The position numbers were made by a program, and so were the translations under genes. Positions 1 to 12,616 of a stretch of 64,000 nt of DNA are shown piece by piece. Each line of letters starts with the position of its first letter. Position 1 is the stretch's first letter. The notes below the pieces were generated by a model, which did no database searches, was not told the origin of the DNA, and saw only the letters and a list, made by a program, of their open reading frames with translations. Origin of the DNA: Bradysia coprophila (lineage: Eukaryota; Arthropoda; Insecta; Diptera; Sciaridae); the NCBI RefSeq assembly GCF_014529535.1, contig NW_023503509.1, positions 1,488,001-1,552,000 of the forward strand. Direction: 5' to 3'.

Positions 1-2126
1 AAAGCTAACACATTCGTGGTCGTTATTGCGGTCGTACATACTTGAAAAATGATAATTTTGGTGGAAATATATCACCAAAAGACAGTATTTAAAAATCACC
101 CAAATGTATACTTTTCAGCAAATCATCGATGCCTCTTAAGTAATGAAAATACGTATGAGCCAGTATATGATCAAGTGCTGGAATTTCTCAAATACGTGTT
201 TTGTATCGAAAGTAGGGTACGCATACCCTGGTATACTTTTATATACTTTCAGAGTGATTTTTTTTTGTTCGGATAACAAAAATCTTCTTGAGAAAAGTAG
301 TCAGTCAGTCAAGGGATCTGACCCATTCAAAAGATGGGGCGTAGTATATGGCATTACCTACTCACTATATTTACCTTGGAAAATCCATCATACACAGTTG
401 TGCAAAAGAACTGCAAGTATTTTTCATGTGTGCGCTGCGAAAATTCTCTTTTGCCCACCCAAATAAATTGAGTATTAGTATCCTAACGAATGGTAAAAAA
501 GTCCTTTAGCATAAGTTAGGAAAAACGCTTTTGCTAAACACTAGTTATGAAATAGTAATTTGTGCAACAAGTTGCGAAAAGAGATGGTTTTCGTCACTAG
601 ATGTGATGTTAACAAACGAGCGAAGCAGAAAATGTTCGTTTTATACCATAGCTCTCTCTTGTGTCTCCCCTGAACTGTCAATTCAATTTTTTTGTTTATT
701 TGTTACCATTTCTGTTTCATGATGTTTTTGTGTGGCAAAAAACGAATTTTCGCAAAATAATCACATGAAATAGTTATTTGTTCTCAGAGGGAAAAAAGTT
801 GGAAATTTTGAGGGTGCTGTTTGTGGCCAGAGCGTAGCGAGAAAATGAAATTTCCTATTTTTTTCCGAGGGCAACACAACGTTTTTTACAACAAAGAAGT
901 TTCAGCGGAAATGTTTACCTCGAAAGAAATAATAAATTCCAACTTGTGCGAATTACCGTCTTTGCGTTGCTTTAACTTTGCTCTTGTTGGAATTTTCTAC
1001 AAATTACGATTTTCTGCCGATGACTTCAATATCAACCCACTTCAATTTTAATTTTTTTTTTTCAATTTAATTTAATGATTCCTCACCTCTCTGCCGAGAG
1101 CTTTTAATCATATGTGGTTCAAAGAATAAAGTTAATAATAGACAAATCTAACAGTCCATATAGCAAAATTCTGTATAATTTCTCCCACTGAAAAAGCAGT
1201 AATTTTTCAATGCTTACGGCATGAATTTGCATGAATGAATTAAAAGGTAACAAGAGTGAAAATTTATAACTCAATTTTCGTTCCATTGAAAGTTAAACAT
1301 TCGAAATACAATCGGATTAAGTCAATGAATGCGAGAGTTTGGTTACCTTATCTATGTTTAATGGTTAAATGTTCGAAGCTTTTGTAGAGCATATAGAAAC
1401 AACTAAACAGTGTATCGGTTCTAGGAGCATAGCTGGCGGTTTTTATTGAATTTAAATCTTTAAAAGTTTGCCATATGGATGGTGAAAATCACGCAATTGT
1501 TTTCGTCTTTGTTTTTCAACATTCTATAAGTATTGCGCCCTTCTGATGTTCGTTTAATAATGGATCTGAATCTATATCCTAAATTCCACATAATACATAA
1601 TTAGGGTTGGTTATACTCACTTACCAATTAAATATTAATTCGAATCCATTTCTTTAATTAAATCGAAACGAACATATTGAACTTTCGGCTGGAAAAACTA
1701 TTTGCTGGTTATGCTTTACGAGTTGAAGTTTTTCTATTTATTTTCAATCAAATTAATTATTTAGCTAAAACATCAAACATCTGGTTGGTGGATCACTAAT
1801 AATTTGCTTGGGACAAACACTGTCGACTGAAACTTTCGGTTTCTATCTTTTTTCGGTTGAAAATTTCCAGCAAACTCACAGTTGACGATGTTATTCTATC
1901 GAACACAACACAATTACTGAAAAGGCATTTCAATCAAATTATTTGTTTTTCTATCGTAGAAAATCTATCCCGTCCCGAGTACACGGTGTATATATACGTG
2001 AGAGGCGTTGTATATTAACGAATTTTCATGAAAGAAAATTGAGCATAGAAAGGAAAGCCCACGTTATTGTTTACTGCGTCTGCCTGTTCTGAAGTGCTTC
2101 GAATTGTTTTTATTTGGCTCGGTGTG

Positions 2127-2167
2127 TATAAATACAACGCACGTTCTGTGTCGTGTTATCTATTCAG
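2127..2167 (+). promoter_or_regulatory. Possible core promoter (TATA plus weak initiator)
   Basis: TATAAATA begins at 2127 and TATTCAGAAG, a weak initiator match, begins at 2161. The spacing (about 39 bp from TATA to the A of TTCAG) is longer than the usual 30 bp or so. No coding exon that I recognise follows. This may be a 5' untranslated exon or chance. Confidence 0.25.
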
Positions 2168-2355
2168 AAGCCATAGTGTGGAGACGAATTGAAACGAAAC
2201 ATTATTTTGTGTATACTCTATGGACCCGGTGCATGAATGAATACATGTTGCTGTCATAATGTAATGTGTTAGCAGAGAAGATTGGCGTGAAGGAAAGAAT
2301 TATTGGAAGCGCGCGTAAATGCTTGGTGGAAATTTTCATTAGCAAAGCGAACATC

Positions 2356-2515
2356 AAATAGTATGTTACATATCAAGGATCAAAAAGGTGTGTTTTAGAC
2401 CCAGGTGGTGAAAACGTCCAGGGATGGAGCGACGCGAAGCGGAGCGGAGACCAAGGACGTTTTCAACACCGTGGTCTAAAACACACCTTTTTGATCCGTG
2501 GTATGTATACTATTT
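2356..2515. mobile_element. Foldback MITE, about 160 bp
   Basis: The two halves are inverted copies. AAATAGTAT at the left mirrors ATACTATTT at the right, and GGATCAAAAAGGTGTGTTTT at about 2378 is mirrored at about 2477-2496. The centre is GC-richer. The structure is typical of a non-autonomous inverted-repeat element. I did not find a convincing target-site duplication. Confidence 0.6.
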
Positions 2516-3510
2516 TTCTTCCTGGAGTACCAAAGTCACATTCCGAACAAAACAACATACAAAAATTTAATGTCGTTGTTTACATTTGTTGACCGTACAG
2601 CATTATTCGTTCAGCGCGTAGCAATATCAATTAATGCATACGCGCGTAGCATTATCATTTAATGCATTCTTTATAACAAAAAAATCATATTTAATACGCT
2701 TCGAAATTCGAAATGTAGTGAAGCAACGCTCAATATTAATACAGAATGAATATTGAACATAAAATTCGTGCATGTTATTGCAGTTCACACAATAAATTGC
2801 TGGATTTGAGTTTAAATTGACTTCATTATATCACATGACACATCTGGGAAAGAATAAAGATAGGATCGAAAATGACATAAGCGGGAATGAAAATTGAGAG
2901 AAAAAGGTAGGGGAGAATGTTGCTCTTTCGATACTAAATTTGGTGAGTGAATGTGACGGTTTTGGTACTACAGGAAGAAAAGAAGTCTTTTATTGACAGG
3001 AGAACCAGGAGGACCTATTGTTCTTTCATCGATAATTTTTTTATGAATGAAAGGACAATGGGTGTCCGACTACTGATACATGACCGGAGATTAGTGCCGT
3101 CACCCTATGTCGTATTACGATTTCCATTCATTTCGATAAATGTTAAAATCTCACAGCTTCTGGACTACTGTCTACTGATGGATGAAGTTCGAGCTATTTC
3201 AAGAGAAGCTGAATGCATTTTCACAACAGTGGTCACAATTGAAGTAGAATTTTCTTACAATTTATTGAAAACAAAATTGAATGTAACCGAAGCACACAGG
3301 AACCGACAATTAATTTTTACATCTGATGGAGCAACGAGCGGTGAATCCGTAGATTCGATCGACGTATTGTTTTTCTGCGTATCCTAAGAGAATTCCGTCT
3401 GTAATTGATTCAGGTGGTTCTCGTTACCTTAGTCCCACTCGATGCTGTCAAGTAAAAAGAATTCGGAAAAAACATGAAAATGTTGCAGTTGCACTGAATG
3501 TCATCTCAAC

Positions 3511-4596
3511 CTACATGGGTAAAATAGCGAGCCGCACATCTTCTAACTTGGCCGGCTTACCACATTTCGGACAGTTTCTTCGTGTTTCGATGTATTTGGT
3601 GATACAAAACGTACAAAATATGTGGCCGCACGGAATAGACGAGACTTGATGTTCATCGATAATTGCCAAGCAGATCGCACATTGCATTTTTACACGCTTG
3701 ACGCCATACTTTGAATTTCTCGCTAAACTTGGGTGGGTACTGTGCGGTTGTGAGGCTTTGATGTCAACTTCGATGACGACATCATTATTGTTGACGTATC
3801 CATTTTGTGGCATCAGCAATTCGTCCCATGATATGAGATATTGAATAAGAAGCGATGAGCCGGGTAATTGGAAGTTATAGGTCCGAGTATGTTCGACATT
3901 TTTCCTTGGATTTGTCGAGATAACTTTGACTATCGCTTGAATTTCACAAGAAATGTTGGTATCCCATTTGGAATGCATAAACAATCCGAGACATTTCCCA
4001 TTGTCCTGATAGACAGTGAATCGGAAAGGTAGATTACGAATTTTGACCACTGGTGATTGAATGGCCAACAGCTGATCGATGACTCCAATGTTTAATCGAA
4101 ATGTTGACCAACAGTGTTCATTACAGCACTTGCTGACATTGGTACATGTTAAATTGGTCTCGCTTACTTTATTTCGGTCAGCTGCCACAATCAGAAAATT
4201 TATCACAATTGCATCATCATTCACATAACCGTTCCCAGCGTCCATCAACTTATCCCATTTGATTAGGCATGGTGTACCACGTCCACTATCATCATAATCG
4301 AATATATATGGCACTGAAGTTCCTTCAACTGCTGGAACATGTGCATTGGATGACATAAGCTTGAATGTTAGGAATGCTGTATGTGTCCAACCAGAATTCT
4401 TGTCTTTCTTTTTGGCGCAATGCAGGTAAACACCAAGCGATGGTTCTCCATCAACGTGCTCCTTAGAAACTCGAACTTTCCATGGAGTTCCTTGTACGAT
4501 GATTTCGGGTGAAACGATTGCATTCAGTTTGCTCACGCTTTCCACTTTGAAACGGAAATCTGTTCTTTCGATTTTGGCACTCGCATAATTTGCCAT
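3511..4596 (-). CDS. MATH-MATH-RING protein, putative E3 ubiquitin ligase
   Basis: A single uninterrupted 361-codon frame. Residues about 9-130 and 165-285 each look like a MATH (TRAF-like) beta-sandwich domain. Both contain the family's terminal pattern of NGYVN followed by a hydrophobic strand. The C-terminus is a C3HC4 RING finger with ligands C306, C309, C323, H325, C328, C331, C342 and C345. RING domains recruit E2 enzymes and MATH domains bind partner peptides, so a substrate-selecting ubiquitin ligase is the natural inference. There is no signal peptide or membrane segment. The order is unusual because TRIM37 and TRAFs carry the RING at the N-terminus. The lack of introns, while most other genes here have several, suggests a possible retrocopy. 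The start is the first ATG of the frame, just before the first MATH strand. The family is well supported; the substrate is unknown. Confidence 0.85.
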   Translation of the reverse strand: MANYASAKIERTDFRFKVESVSKLNAIVSPEIIVQGTPWKVRVSKEHVDGEPSLGVYLHCAKKKDKNSGWTHTAFLTFKLMSSNAHVPAVEGTSVPYIFDYDDSGRGTPCLIKWDKLMDAGNGYVNDDAIVINFLIVAADRNKVSETNLTCTNVSKCCNEHCWSTFRLNIGVIDQLLAIQSPVVKIRNLPFRFTVYQDNGKCLGLFMHSKWDTNISCEIQAIVKVISTNPRKNVEHTRTYNFQLPGSSLLIQYLISWDELLMPQNGYVNNNDVVIEVDIKASQPHSTHPSLARNSKYGVKRVKMQCAICLAIIDEHQVSSIPCGHIFCTFCITKYIETRRNCPKCGKPAKLEDVRLAILPM

Positions 4597-7117
4597 TATG
4601 AAATCAAGGTTGCGATCTTTTGATGAAAATGAAATGTTTTACTTGTGCGTCTTTATTCGAAATTTAATCACTCGCAAAACGTCAGAAATCCACAACCCAA
4701 CGTCTTCTGACAAAACACTGAACATGAAATTTGGAATTTTTTGTAAAAATGGGACACGTTCACGAGACTTCAAGCTACGAAAATAAACTGCTGAAAGGAA
4801 TATAGACTGCAATGATCAGAGCGAGAGTTCCGAAGACCAGTTAACTATAGCTTGTCTTGATTTACTTGCCGCTGCATATTTTCATAATAATAACTTGACA
4901 TATCCCCTAAAAGACAAGTTAAAATAACTGGTCATAACCTTTCTACACTGTAAATCAACGTAAATTAACGAGTTGTTTCGCCATCAGCTGTTCTCGAGCC
5001 CTAAGAGTGATATCGCGAAATCTTCGAACAGCTTTGGGACAAGGGGTCACGGATATTATTGAGTTATAGCTCATTCGATTCGTTGAACTGTTGCGAGTAA
5101 AACGTAGGTCATGAAGTAAGGGTCTGTCAAAAGAGCCCCAAAATCATTTTCTTGCGATCAGTCGAGGGAAACAATTTTGAGAAAAAACTTTTTTGACTAG
5201 CCTTATAGGCCTTGAAGAGACCCACATTTTAAGTATACACACCACCAGGTCCATGTTGACCTGTTGGGTAATCAATGATTTTAGGAGAAAAAATAGGTGA
5301 TTTAACCAAGTCCCTGATAGCCTGCAGTGACACAAGTCCTTGAGATGGTATGTATGGTAAGATAGCCTAGCCTTTGCAGTACCATTCTATGGAAAAACAT
5401 CCTTGGATAAGTTTCATTGCAAAGGGTTGGAGCGACTTTAGTGTACCCCAAATCGACGAAATTTTATCGTTTTTTCAACTTTTTTCCGCTTTTTTGAAGT
5501 TTTTTATGTGGTTTTTCAGTATTTTCTGCTGATAGGAGTGACCTCAACTAAAATAGAGAATTCCTCGATTTATTCATGTGGGTCACATATTCTTGGAATC
5601 CAAATTAGGATCCAATAATAATCCTGGTCATATGCTTGCCGTCTGTAAAAGGTTAAAACTAGTGATTTCGTATTCCAATGTTACAAACTAAAAACTTCAG
5701 GCCAATAATATTGTTCAGAACACAGAAAACAATGATTTTTGTACAATTCTGTAACATTTCTAGTACGTTTCGTCATTGCATTACTACCACTCAGCACTCA
5801 ATCCAACTTGTGAACCAACTTCACTGCTACGATATTTCATGGAAATTGTTTCAAAAGAAAATAGACGAATAATAAAAAATTGTGGCGCCCTCTACATGCT
5901 AACGGAGGTTCCTAAAGTACCGTCTTTATTTCATTAGTTTATTGTTGTTGTTGTTGACCAGATGACCCACAAAAAGATCATTGTTCCAACAGTCCATCAT
6001 TTTTATATCGAAAACAACAAATGATAGAGCAAACACACTACACTCAAAACTTCGCACAGGTCCAACGAGTTACAAAAAGTCTTAAAACGAAATGAAACCA
6101 GATGAAATATGTCAAGCCCAGAACTTTATCACGTTACAAGTTCACGTGAATAAAACCAACAAGCAATTGTCTTTTCGTAGCTCAAAGCCACTAATATTCC
6201 GTTGAAGGTAACGAACATCGCGTAAAAGTGCCTGCAGAAACGAATTATACTCCAACCTCCAACAAATTGAGAAAATTATCCCCCTCTCATACCAAGTGAT
6301 TATATAATTTTTTCGCATTGCTGGCATATTTTTCAATTAAACCGGTACCGTGTTCTCACTTGACGAGCTCAACCTATAAAAAAAAACGGATACTAAAGCG
6401 GCGTCTGCTAGTGATGAAAAAGGTCGTAAAAATCTCGGTATACTGTCTGGTGCGTTTACACTCGATGCCATCGGATTTTATTTCTTTCTGATCAAATTTT
6501 CTCGGTTTATTGCATTTGAATTTAAAATTTATTTATTCTATAAATTCTAAAAATTTATTCTACGCACACCGACAATGAAAACGAATGAATTATTATTCCA
6601 GCAATAATAAAACCAAAAAAACGAAAATCGTCATGAATTTATATTTGCGAACAATGCACTTCAAGGTTCAAGTGATGCTTATCTCTTACAATTTTCTCAG
6701 TATCAAGTTTTACGTTTTACTGCTTAATCTTATACAGTCTCAAAATTAGATCCACGTCCTATTTAATATCACGGCCTACATCTACATGTATTAGGGTGTG
6801 TCGCACCTGTACAGAGGTTTCAGTCAGATATGAGAGATGTTTTCGCGGAACCGAAATATTTTGCTAAAGAGTCTTAAAGAGAGACTTACTACTTGTATGA
6901 AAACAAAGGTTTTGATTTTTAACAGTTGACCGAAATACGATGTCTTCTGAGAAAGGATTGAAGTGCCACATTTAGATCATTTTTTTATTTATGAAGATCA
7001 AAGATTTCCTTGATTCTTTGTACCCCTGGTAGGGATCAACCATCTATGGATTTATTGCGGTAACAATCTAATTGGAATTTTTGTACATTTTCATTAGAAC
7101 TTGCCCTAAATTAACCA

Positions 7118-7222
7118 ACTCGAGAGATGGCATGGTGGCGCTGTCATTTTTAAACATGTCTGGGCGCCCATGTAATTTTTGGGTGCCGATTAGCATCAGC
7201 GCCACCATGCCACCTCTCGAGT
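7118..7222. mobile_element. Foldback MITE, about 105 bp
   Basis: Terminal inverted repeats of about 26 bp (ACTCGAGAGATGGCATGGTG at the left, its near-perfect complement at the right) enclose about 50 bp. TAAC occurs on both sides just outside the repeats and may be the target duplication. Overlapping ORFs on both strands are by-products of the palindrome. Confidence 0.6.
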
Positions 7223-7312
7223 GTAACTCTATGAATTTAATGGATATTTTGAAGTTGTTAGTGTGTTTTTCTGTGTTTTTCGTAGTCCCACACTTCATCA
7301 ATTAGTATAGTG

Positions 7313-7519
7313 TAGTCGATAACGCAATTTTCAGTACAAACGTTTACAAGAGTTTTCTGCTTAGATTTCAACCAAAAATACTTCTAAAAGTATTCTAACA
7401 AGAAGAGACAAGAAGGTATAGCAAAAATACAAATTTCTCTTCTTACTAGGACACATTTGGAACTTTTTTGGATGATATATAAGCAGAAGACTCTTGTAAA
7501 CGTTTTGCGTTATCGACTA
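7313..7519. mobile_element. Foldback MITE, about 207 bp
   Basis: TAGTCGATAACGCAA at the left and its complement at the right form the ends. A second paired block (AAACGTTTACAAGAGT, then TTCTGCTTA) continues inward, so the arms are about 50 bp. No clear target-site duplication was found. Confidence 0.6.
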
Positions 7520-9087
7520 GACTAGTATGATTCCATATAGAGTGCAGTGCACTCAGTGCACACAGTGTTATGAGTGTAAATGTAGTTAAAAGTGTAACTG
7601 TTGGATTTAAAACATCCAAAGACATGAATTTCTTGCTAACTATTTTGAGGTGTGTGTACGCATTTTTGGTGGTTAGTCAAGAACGTGGAAAAGAACTTCA
7701 TCGACTATGCCATCTGTTATCAACAACAACGACAAACATAAATGAGGAGCTCTGTTTTAATGTATGGTCTCTTCATAGCAAAGTTAGTGTTTATACGAAT
7801 GAAGTAAAAGATGTCCATCTGTGAAAAGTTAACATTCATAGTTTTATGTACACCAAACTTTTGACCTTACTGCTCAAACTATTTTCTGGTGGTTGATAGA
7901 GAGAAGTAAATGCGTCACTTTCTTTGTATCAGCGCCATTGAAACCCACTTAAATATTTTAGAACACGCCAGCTAGCCCAAATAGTCTACCGTGGAATTAT
8001 TCCATAGTGACATCCTTGTTTTGTATATGGATTTTAATGGATGAAAGAGTGAGAGACAATATTGGAAAAGTGAGACTTTTGTTCAAAATTGTTCTCCCTA
8101 GTAGGAACACTTTTGAAATGCTATTTCGATGAAGACGTACAATTTTCTTACTGACAATAATACGGCTTCTTTGACTTCTATGACGACTTCTTTCAATAAT
8201 GTTTGTTTCGACTCCCGCGACATTACTTAATTCATTTTTAATGTCGAAGTTGTTAAAGTCTAAAAACGAGTCGTTGTCGACGATTCTCTTGTGTCTGTTT
8301 AAAATTTAATTAGAAGCAAAATTCTGGCAACTGAATCGTTTAAAGCATTCCCATTAGTTTTGCATATAAATTTAAAATTTCTCCTTTTCAATAAAATTTT
8401 GATTTTTACATTTTACATATTCCTTACCAACTCATTGCATCGACTCAGACAATCGTAAGCATTCATTTTTTCAGAATGTAAAGCATTTCTACTGCAAATG
8501 ATAAATTATATTTTAATTGGATTGAAACCGAAAATGTCGTTAACCGTTGGAAAATAGATACACATTCGACTTTGACATGAAACGTAGTATAACGTATGTA
8601 ACGTACCGTACATTTGCGAATGTCTCCTGGGTCTCAATAAGATGAAATAACTTTTTACAGCCACTGAAATTCTCATATGGTTTGTTGCACTTGAAGAAAT
8701 TGCTTTATGCTATGGAAAATATCAAGACGATCAAGGCATACATTGATACATTCCCATTCAATAAGAACAATATATCGTCAAGAAAATGACACAAAAGAAT
8801 GTTTCATTTCCCGGATTTTTTCAAAGAAATATTCTGCTTCGCAAATATGTGTGTTATTTCACCGATAGATCTGTATGTCTGTTTTCAAAATATCATATAC
8901 TTTGTGTAGCGTGGAAGCTGTCGATGATAAAAAAAGAAATTTAAGTTTTGTTCGAGCAGAAATTCGTTTTATATCGGTTTATATATCAACCGTAACCTTT
9001 ACCAGGGCAATTTGAATATCAAAACTGAACAATTGGAAATTGCGATGGAACTTTCTACCCAACTCAACTTACATATGTGTAGTACAC

Positions 9088-9464
9088 TAGGCCTGCTCTG
9101 TTTCACAGGGGGGTCCAAAGTTCAGCTGGAGATGGGTTTTCCTGGTCCGGAAGGCTAAAATATTGGACCCGTATTTTTTTTTAGAATTATAAAAATTAAT
9201 TTAGGCATGGGGAGCGAGGCATTTGTTCATATACACAAATACATTGGTTAGAGGAGAGAAGATATATAGAGTTTGTATAGTGCATATCTTCTTTACTCCT
9301 CTAACCAATGTATTTGTGTATATGAACAAATGCCTCGCTCCCCATGCCTAAATTAATTTTTATAATTCTAAAAAAAAATACGGGTCCAATATTTTAGCCT
9401 TTCGGACCAGGAAAACCCATCTCCAGCTGAACTTTGGACCCCCCTGTGAAACAGAGCATGCCTA
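9088..9464. mobile_element. Long-arm foldback element with 9-bp direct repeats
   Basis: Two near-perfect inverted arms of about 175 bp each are separated by about 20 bp. GTAGTACAC is repeated directly at 9079-9087 and 9465-9473, a 9-bp target-site duplication. Long inverted arms with 9-bp duplications are the hallmark of MULE-type foldback elements. Family assignment is an inference because no transposase is present. Confidence 0.8.
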
Positions 9465-11015
9465 GTAGTACACACTGTGTATAGAAGACCTGACTTATGC
9501 ATTAAATTATCCAAAGTGGTTGTACATGTTTCCTTTATGTTCGTTCGGTGTAAATTTATGTATATAAATGCTACATCCAGGTATCGACGCTTAGTCTAAG
9601 GAATTTTGAGTCTACACTGAATTATAGAAACCTCAAATCGATTTTCTCAAAATTAGATCTACTTGTTCAGTATATGAGAAAGTTGACGAAATTTTTGTTG
9701 AAAGGAGCTACGGCAAAATGACAGTGTATTTGGTAGATTATGGAATTTGTTCATGTTATTGTCCGTTGACAAATGGATAGCTATTTACACTTTGCCACTA
9801 GTTGTTGACCACTTCAAGTGCTTTCAATTGGAAGATAACGCAGATTGCTTTGTGAGATAGGACTTCACCTTGCACAAATTAAAGGACCTTGGACATATGT
9901 TTGACTATGCACTGTGTGCAACATAGAGAAACTTAATTGCAAATCCCACCAAAACCCCGTGTGCTTCCACCTACATAAAAAACATATACTGAACGCAGTA
10001 CCGGACTGGCTCGAAAAAGCCCATCGGGGACTCCATGCAACTCAATATAAAAAGGCCCACAAATTAAAAATTCTCATACAAAAATCCAAAAGGCCCATCG
10101 GGAATCCCCCAAATTCACTGTATGGCCAGTCCGAGCCTGACTGAACGAGCCAATCATGGCCCTACGTTAGTGAAGGGCCGTGACGGCACACTGAAAAATT
10201 TGACAATTTTTTTTTTCGTAGGACTGAGGAACATATACACAACTTTTTTGACTTTTCCCCCTCCGCTTCTACTACCCCCACTTATTTTATTCGTAATCTG
10301 GGCGTCCATACGAGGTCAACGAGCTATCACACGTTAAGATTTCAAAATTTGGAAATTTGTAGAAATTTGTATGAAGAAATGGAACCTTTGTCACTTTGTT
10401 ACAACGAAACTTTTGAATTTACCAGTAGATTTGGCTTAGATTTTTAGGGTATATCAAGGACGTAACTCTAAGAAACTAATTTGAATGAATTTTCATAAAA
10501 GCTTATAATTTCGGAGCTATGAGCGTTTTAAGCTATTGAGCTATAGGACCAATAACTCAGAAAATATGGCAGATAGAAAGTTCGTTTAAAAGACAAATTT
10601 ATTGAGTTTTAGATTTCAGTCGATACGTGTTTCATGGTTTCCCTAAAAAGTCGCTTATTTGGGAGCTGTGTACGTTTAGAGTGCGAGCTATGTCAGCCAT
10701 AACTCGGAAAATACTGCAGATAGACCTTGCAAGGTGTAAAAGACAAATAGTCTTCTAGTCGGTACGTGTTTCATGGTTTCCCTAAGAAGTCGCTTATTTT
10801 TGAATTTCGTAAAATTTTCGATTTTTGTCAAATGAAAGCTGAAAGGTTCAGATCAAAGAGAAAGTTATACAGTTTTGTAAGAAGAATATTTTAGTTGGAA
10901 CTGCACAGTATGATTGTCTATTATCTGCTACCAAATTCTAAAAAATCACAACTTACAAAAGAGCTGATATCGCCCAAAACCACTTACAGTGGAGGCGTGA
11001 CGCAAGTCCTGTTAT

Positions 11016-11223
11016 CCACTTACAATAGAACTGATATCGGTGGAGGTGACGCCTACAATTTCGACACGCAAAAAGATATGCGTCACAAATGGCAGCTGAT
11101 GAGGGAAGAACGCGAAAGTTTTATCAACAAAAAACTTACCAGAATTTTAGGAAGAAAATTATAACAAAAACAAATTTGCGTCACAAGTGTCACCTACACC
11201 GATATCAGTTCTTTTGTAAGTGG
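11016..11223. mobile_element. Foldback MITE, about 208 bp
   Basis: CCACTTACAATAGAACTGAT at the left is mirrored at 11204-11223, and pairing continues through ATATCGGTG-AGGTGAC. A partial extra copy of the left arm lies just upstream at about 10951-10990. An open frame across the element is judged to be chance. Confidence 0.6.
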
Positions 11224-11323
11224 TCTTAATATATCCTAAATTAACTTTTAGTTGGTCTGGAAACTTATGGGGCATATATGGGATGTTTCTGTTGGAATCA
11301 ACTAAACACTACAAAAGACGTTA

Positions 11324-11580
11324 ATGCAATTCAGTGATGATATTTGTATCTTTTACGCCGCCTGTGTGCAATGTCGTACGAACGCATTTTATCGCTCTAG
11401 TGCGATAAATGATTTGCTGAAGCCACACTAAGATTATCTTTTGTATTAATTCGATTTTCTTCATTTCATAAAAATTTGTATGCAACACGAATCATTGGCT
11501 GGTATATTATCGCATTACCTAGTGACATCTAGTGTGATAATATACCTACATACGATTCTTGTTACATAAACAAAGACAAA
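11324..11580 (+). repeat. Dispersed repeat A, copy 1
   Basis: About 250 bp matching 18918-19165 in the same orientation. Shared blocks include CAATTCAGTGATGATATT, CCTGTGTGCAATGTCGTA and TAGTGTGATAATATAC. The right part contains an inner palindrome (GGTATATTATCGCA against TAGTGTGATAATATACC). Probably a diverged non-autonomous element. Confidence 0.6.
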
Positions 11581-12580
11581 GAGTTGCAAAACATTATTTT
11601 GAGCAATTGTCAACCCCGAAAGTTAAGTCTTTTGCGAACTGTTTGTCACATGTTATCGACATTGACGACGAAGCTAAGCAATGAATTAATGTTGACACAG
11701 CGCCGTCTTATGTATCAAACATTCTATAAAAACTAATGAAGTACAAGATTGTGTTTCAATTGGCTGAAAGTAAGTATGTGTATATTGATCACACATAGTA
11801 GGTTCGTCGACCAACATAAACTTACAGATAAATCTCAAATCAAGAATTTCAAATAGCCGACGCTTTTTTAAGTTTCAGCTGTTAATCCGCCGGATAACCA
11901 ATGATAAATAGCCCCAGACAAATATTTAGTGTTCTAACATTTCTCAATTGATATTGATTGGCGAATGGTAAAAGTGGCTTGGCGAATAATAATCTCAAGG
12001 ATGGACATCCTAAAAACTATTTTCTGAGTCTTTATACAAACAGCAATGAAACTGTATAAAAGAAGAAATCCATTTTATCATTTCATATCAAAGAAAATGA
12101 TTTGCCACGTCCTTCCCTACCCTACAGCCTATTTAATGATTGACATAATTCATTTCAGAAAATGGACACATCTTTCCTGTAATAATTATGTGACCGAAAA
12201 AGCGAAAAGTTGTAATTTAAAGGGGCCCTTTTGAAATCAAATTTGATCCCAATTGGATTTCGTCGAATTCATTTCGCGATGGTAAATCACGACCTTTTCG
12301 TTTGGTACACTTAGGCCACTCGTTCATTAAAATTACTACTGTCAATCTTTCGTAAAACATATTGAGTTATTTCGCTCGTTTTGGTGATAATTGAATCGGA
12401 AAAATTATTATCGAATTATGTGTCGTATTCAATGTTACTCTTATGCACACATATATCCGATCCACCATGGTAAAGATTCTCAATTACGACGTCATAGAAC
12501 CACTTAATCGAAAATTGGAATGCTTCGGAATCAAATAATCGTCCCATATAACTGAACGTCTATAGAGAAAGTTAGATATA

Positions 12581-12616
12581 TATAAAAAGCGTCCATCAAA
12601 CGACATTCCATCAGTC
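12581..12616 (+). promoter_or_regulatory. Candidate insect core promoter (TATA + Inr)
   Basis: TATAAAAAG starts at 12581 and TCAGTC, a match to the arthropod initiator, at 12611. The distance from TATA to the initiator A is about 32 bp, the canonical value. The next ATG (about 12643) opens a frame of only 13 codons. Either a 5' exon of a gene spliced elsewhere, a non-coding transcript, or chance. Confidence 0.4.

Larger units (their letters stand above)
1..3510. other. Gene-poor flank with repeats
   Basis: I recognise no gene here. Short ORFs occur in several frames without family features. The longest is 2947-3387 (plus, 146 codons), with no domain I recognise and no clear gene signals. Positions about 296-345 share a short dispersed repeat (core AGTCAAGGGA-CTGACCCA) with about 17975-18023. 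A foldback element at 2356-2515 and a possible core promoter at 2127-2167 are listed separately. Confidence 0.5.
4597..9087. other. Intergenic, repeat-rich, no gene recognised
   Basis: There are only short ORFs without family features. About 4790-4935 resembles about 53840-54040 (shared ATGATCAGAG-GAGAG-CCGAAGAC core), a dispersed repeat. About 7540-7830 resembles about 35380-35560, 11645-11760 and 27740-27890 (shared CATCTGTTATC and GAAGTAAAAGAT stretches), another old dispersed family. Two foldback elements at 7118-7222 and 7313-7519 are listed separately. Confidence 0.5.

Noticed and set aside
2947-3387. 146-codon plus-strand ORF
   Set aside because: Open but with no family similarity I recognise and no clear gene signals nearby; could be chance.
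10895-11164. 89-codon ORF
   Set aside because: Runs across the palindromic arms of a MITE.
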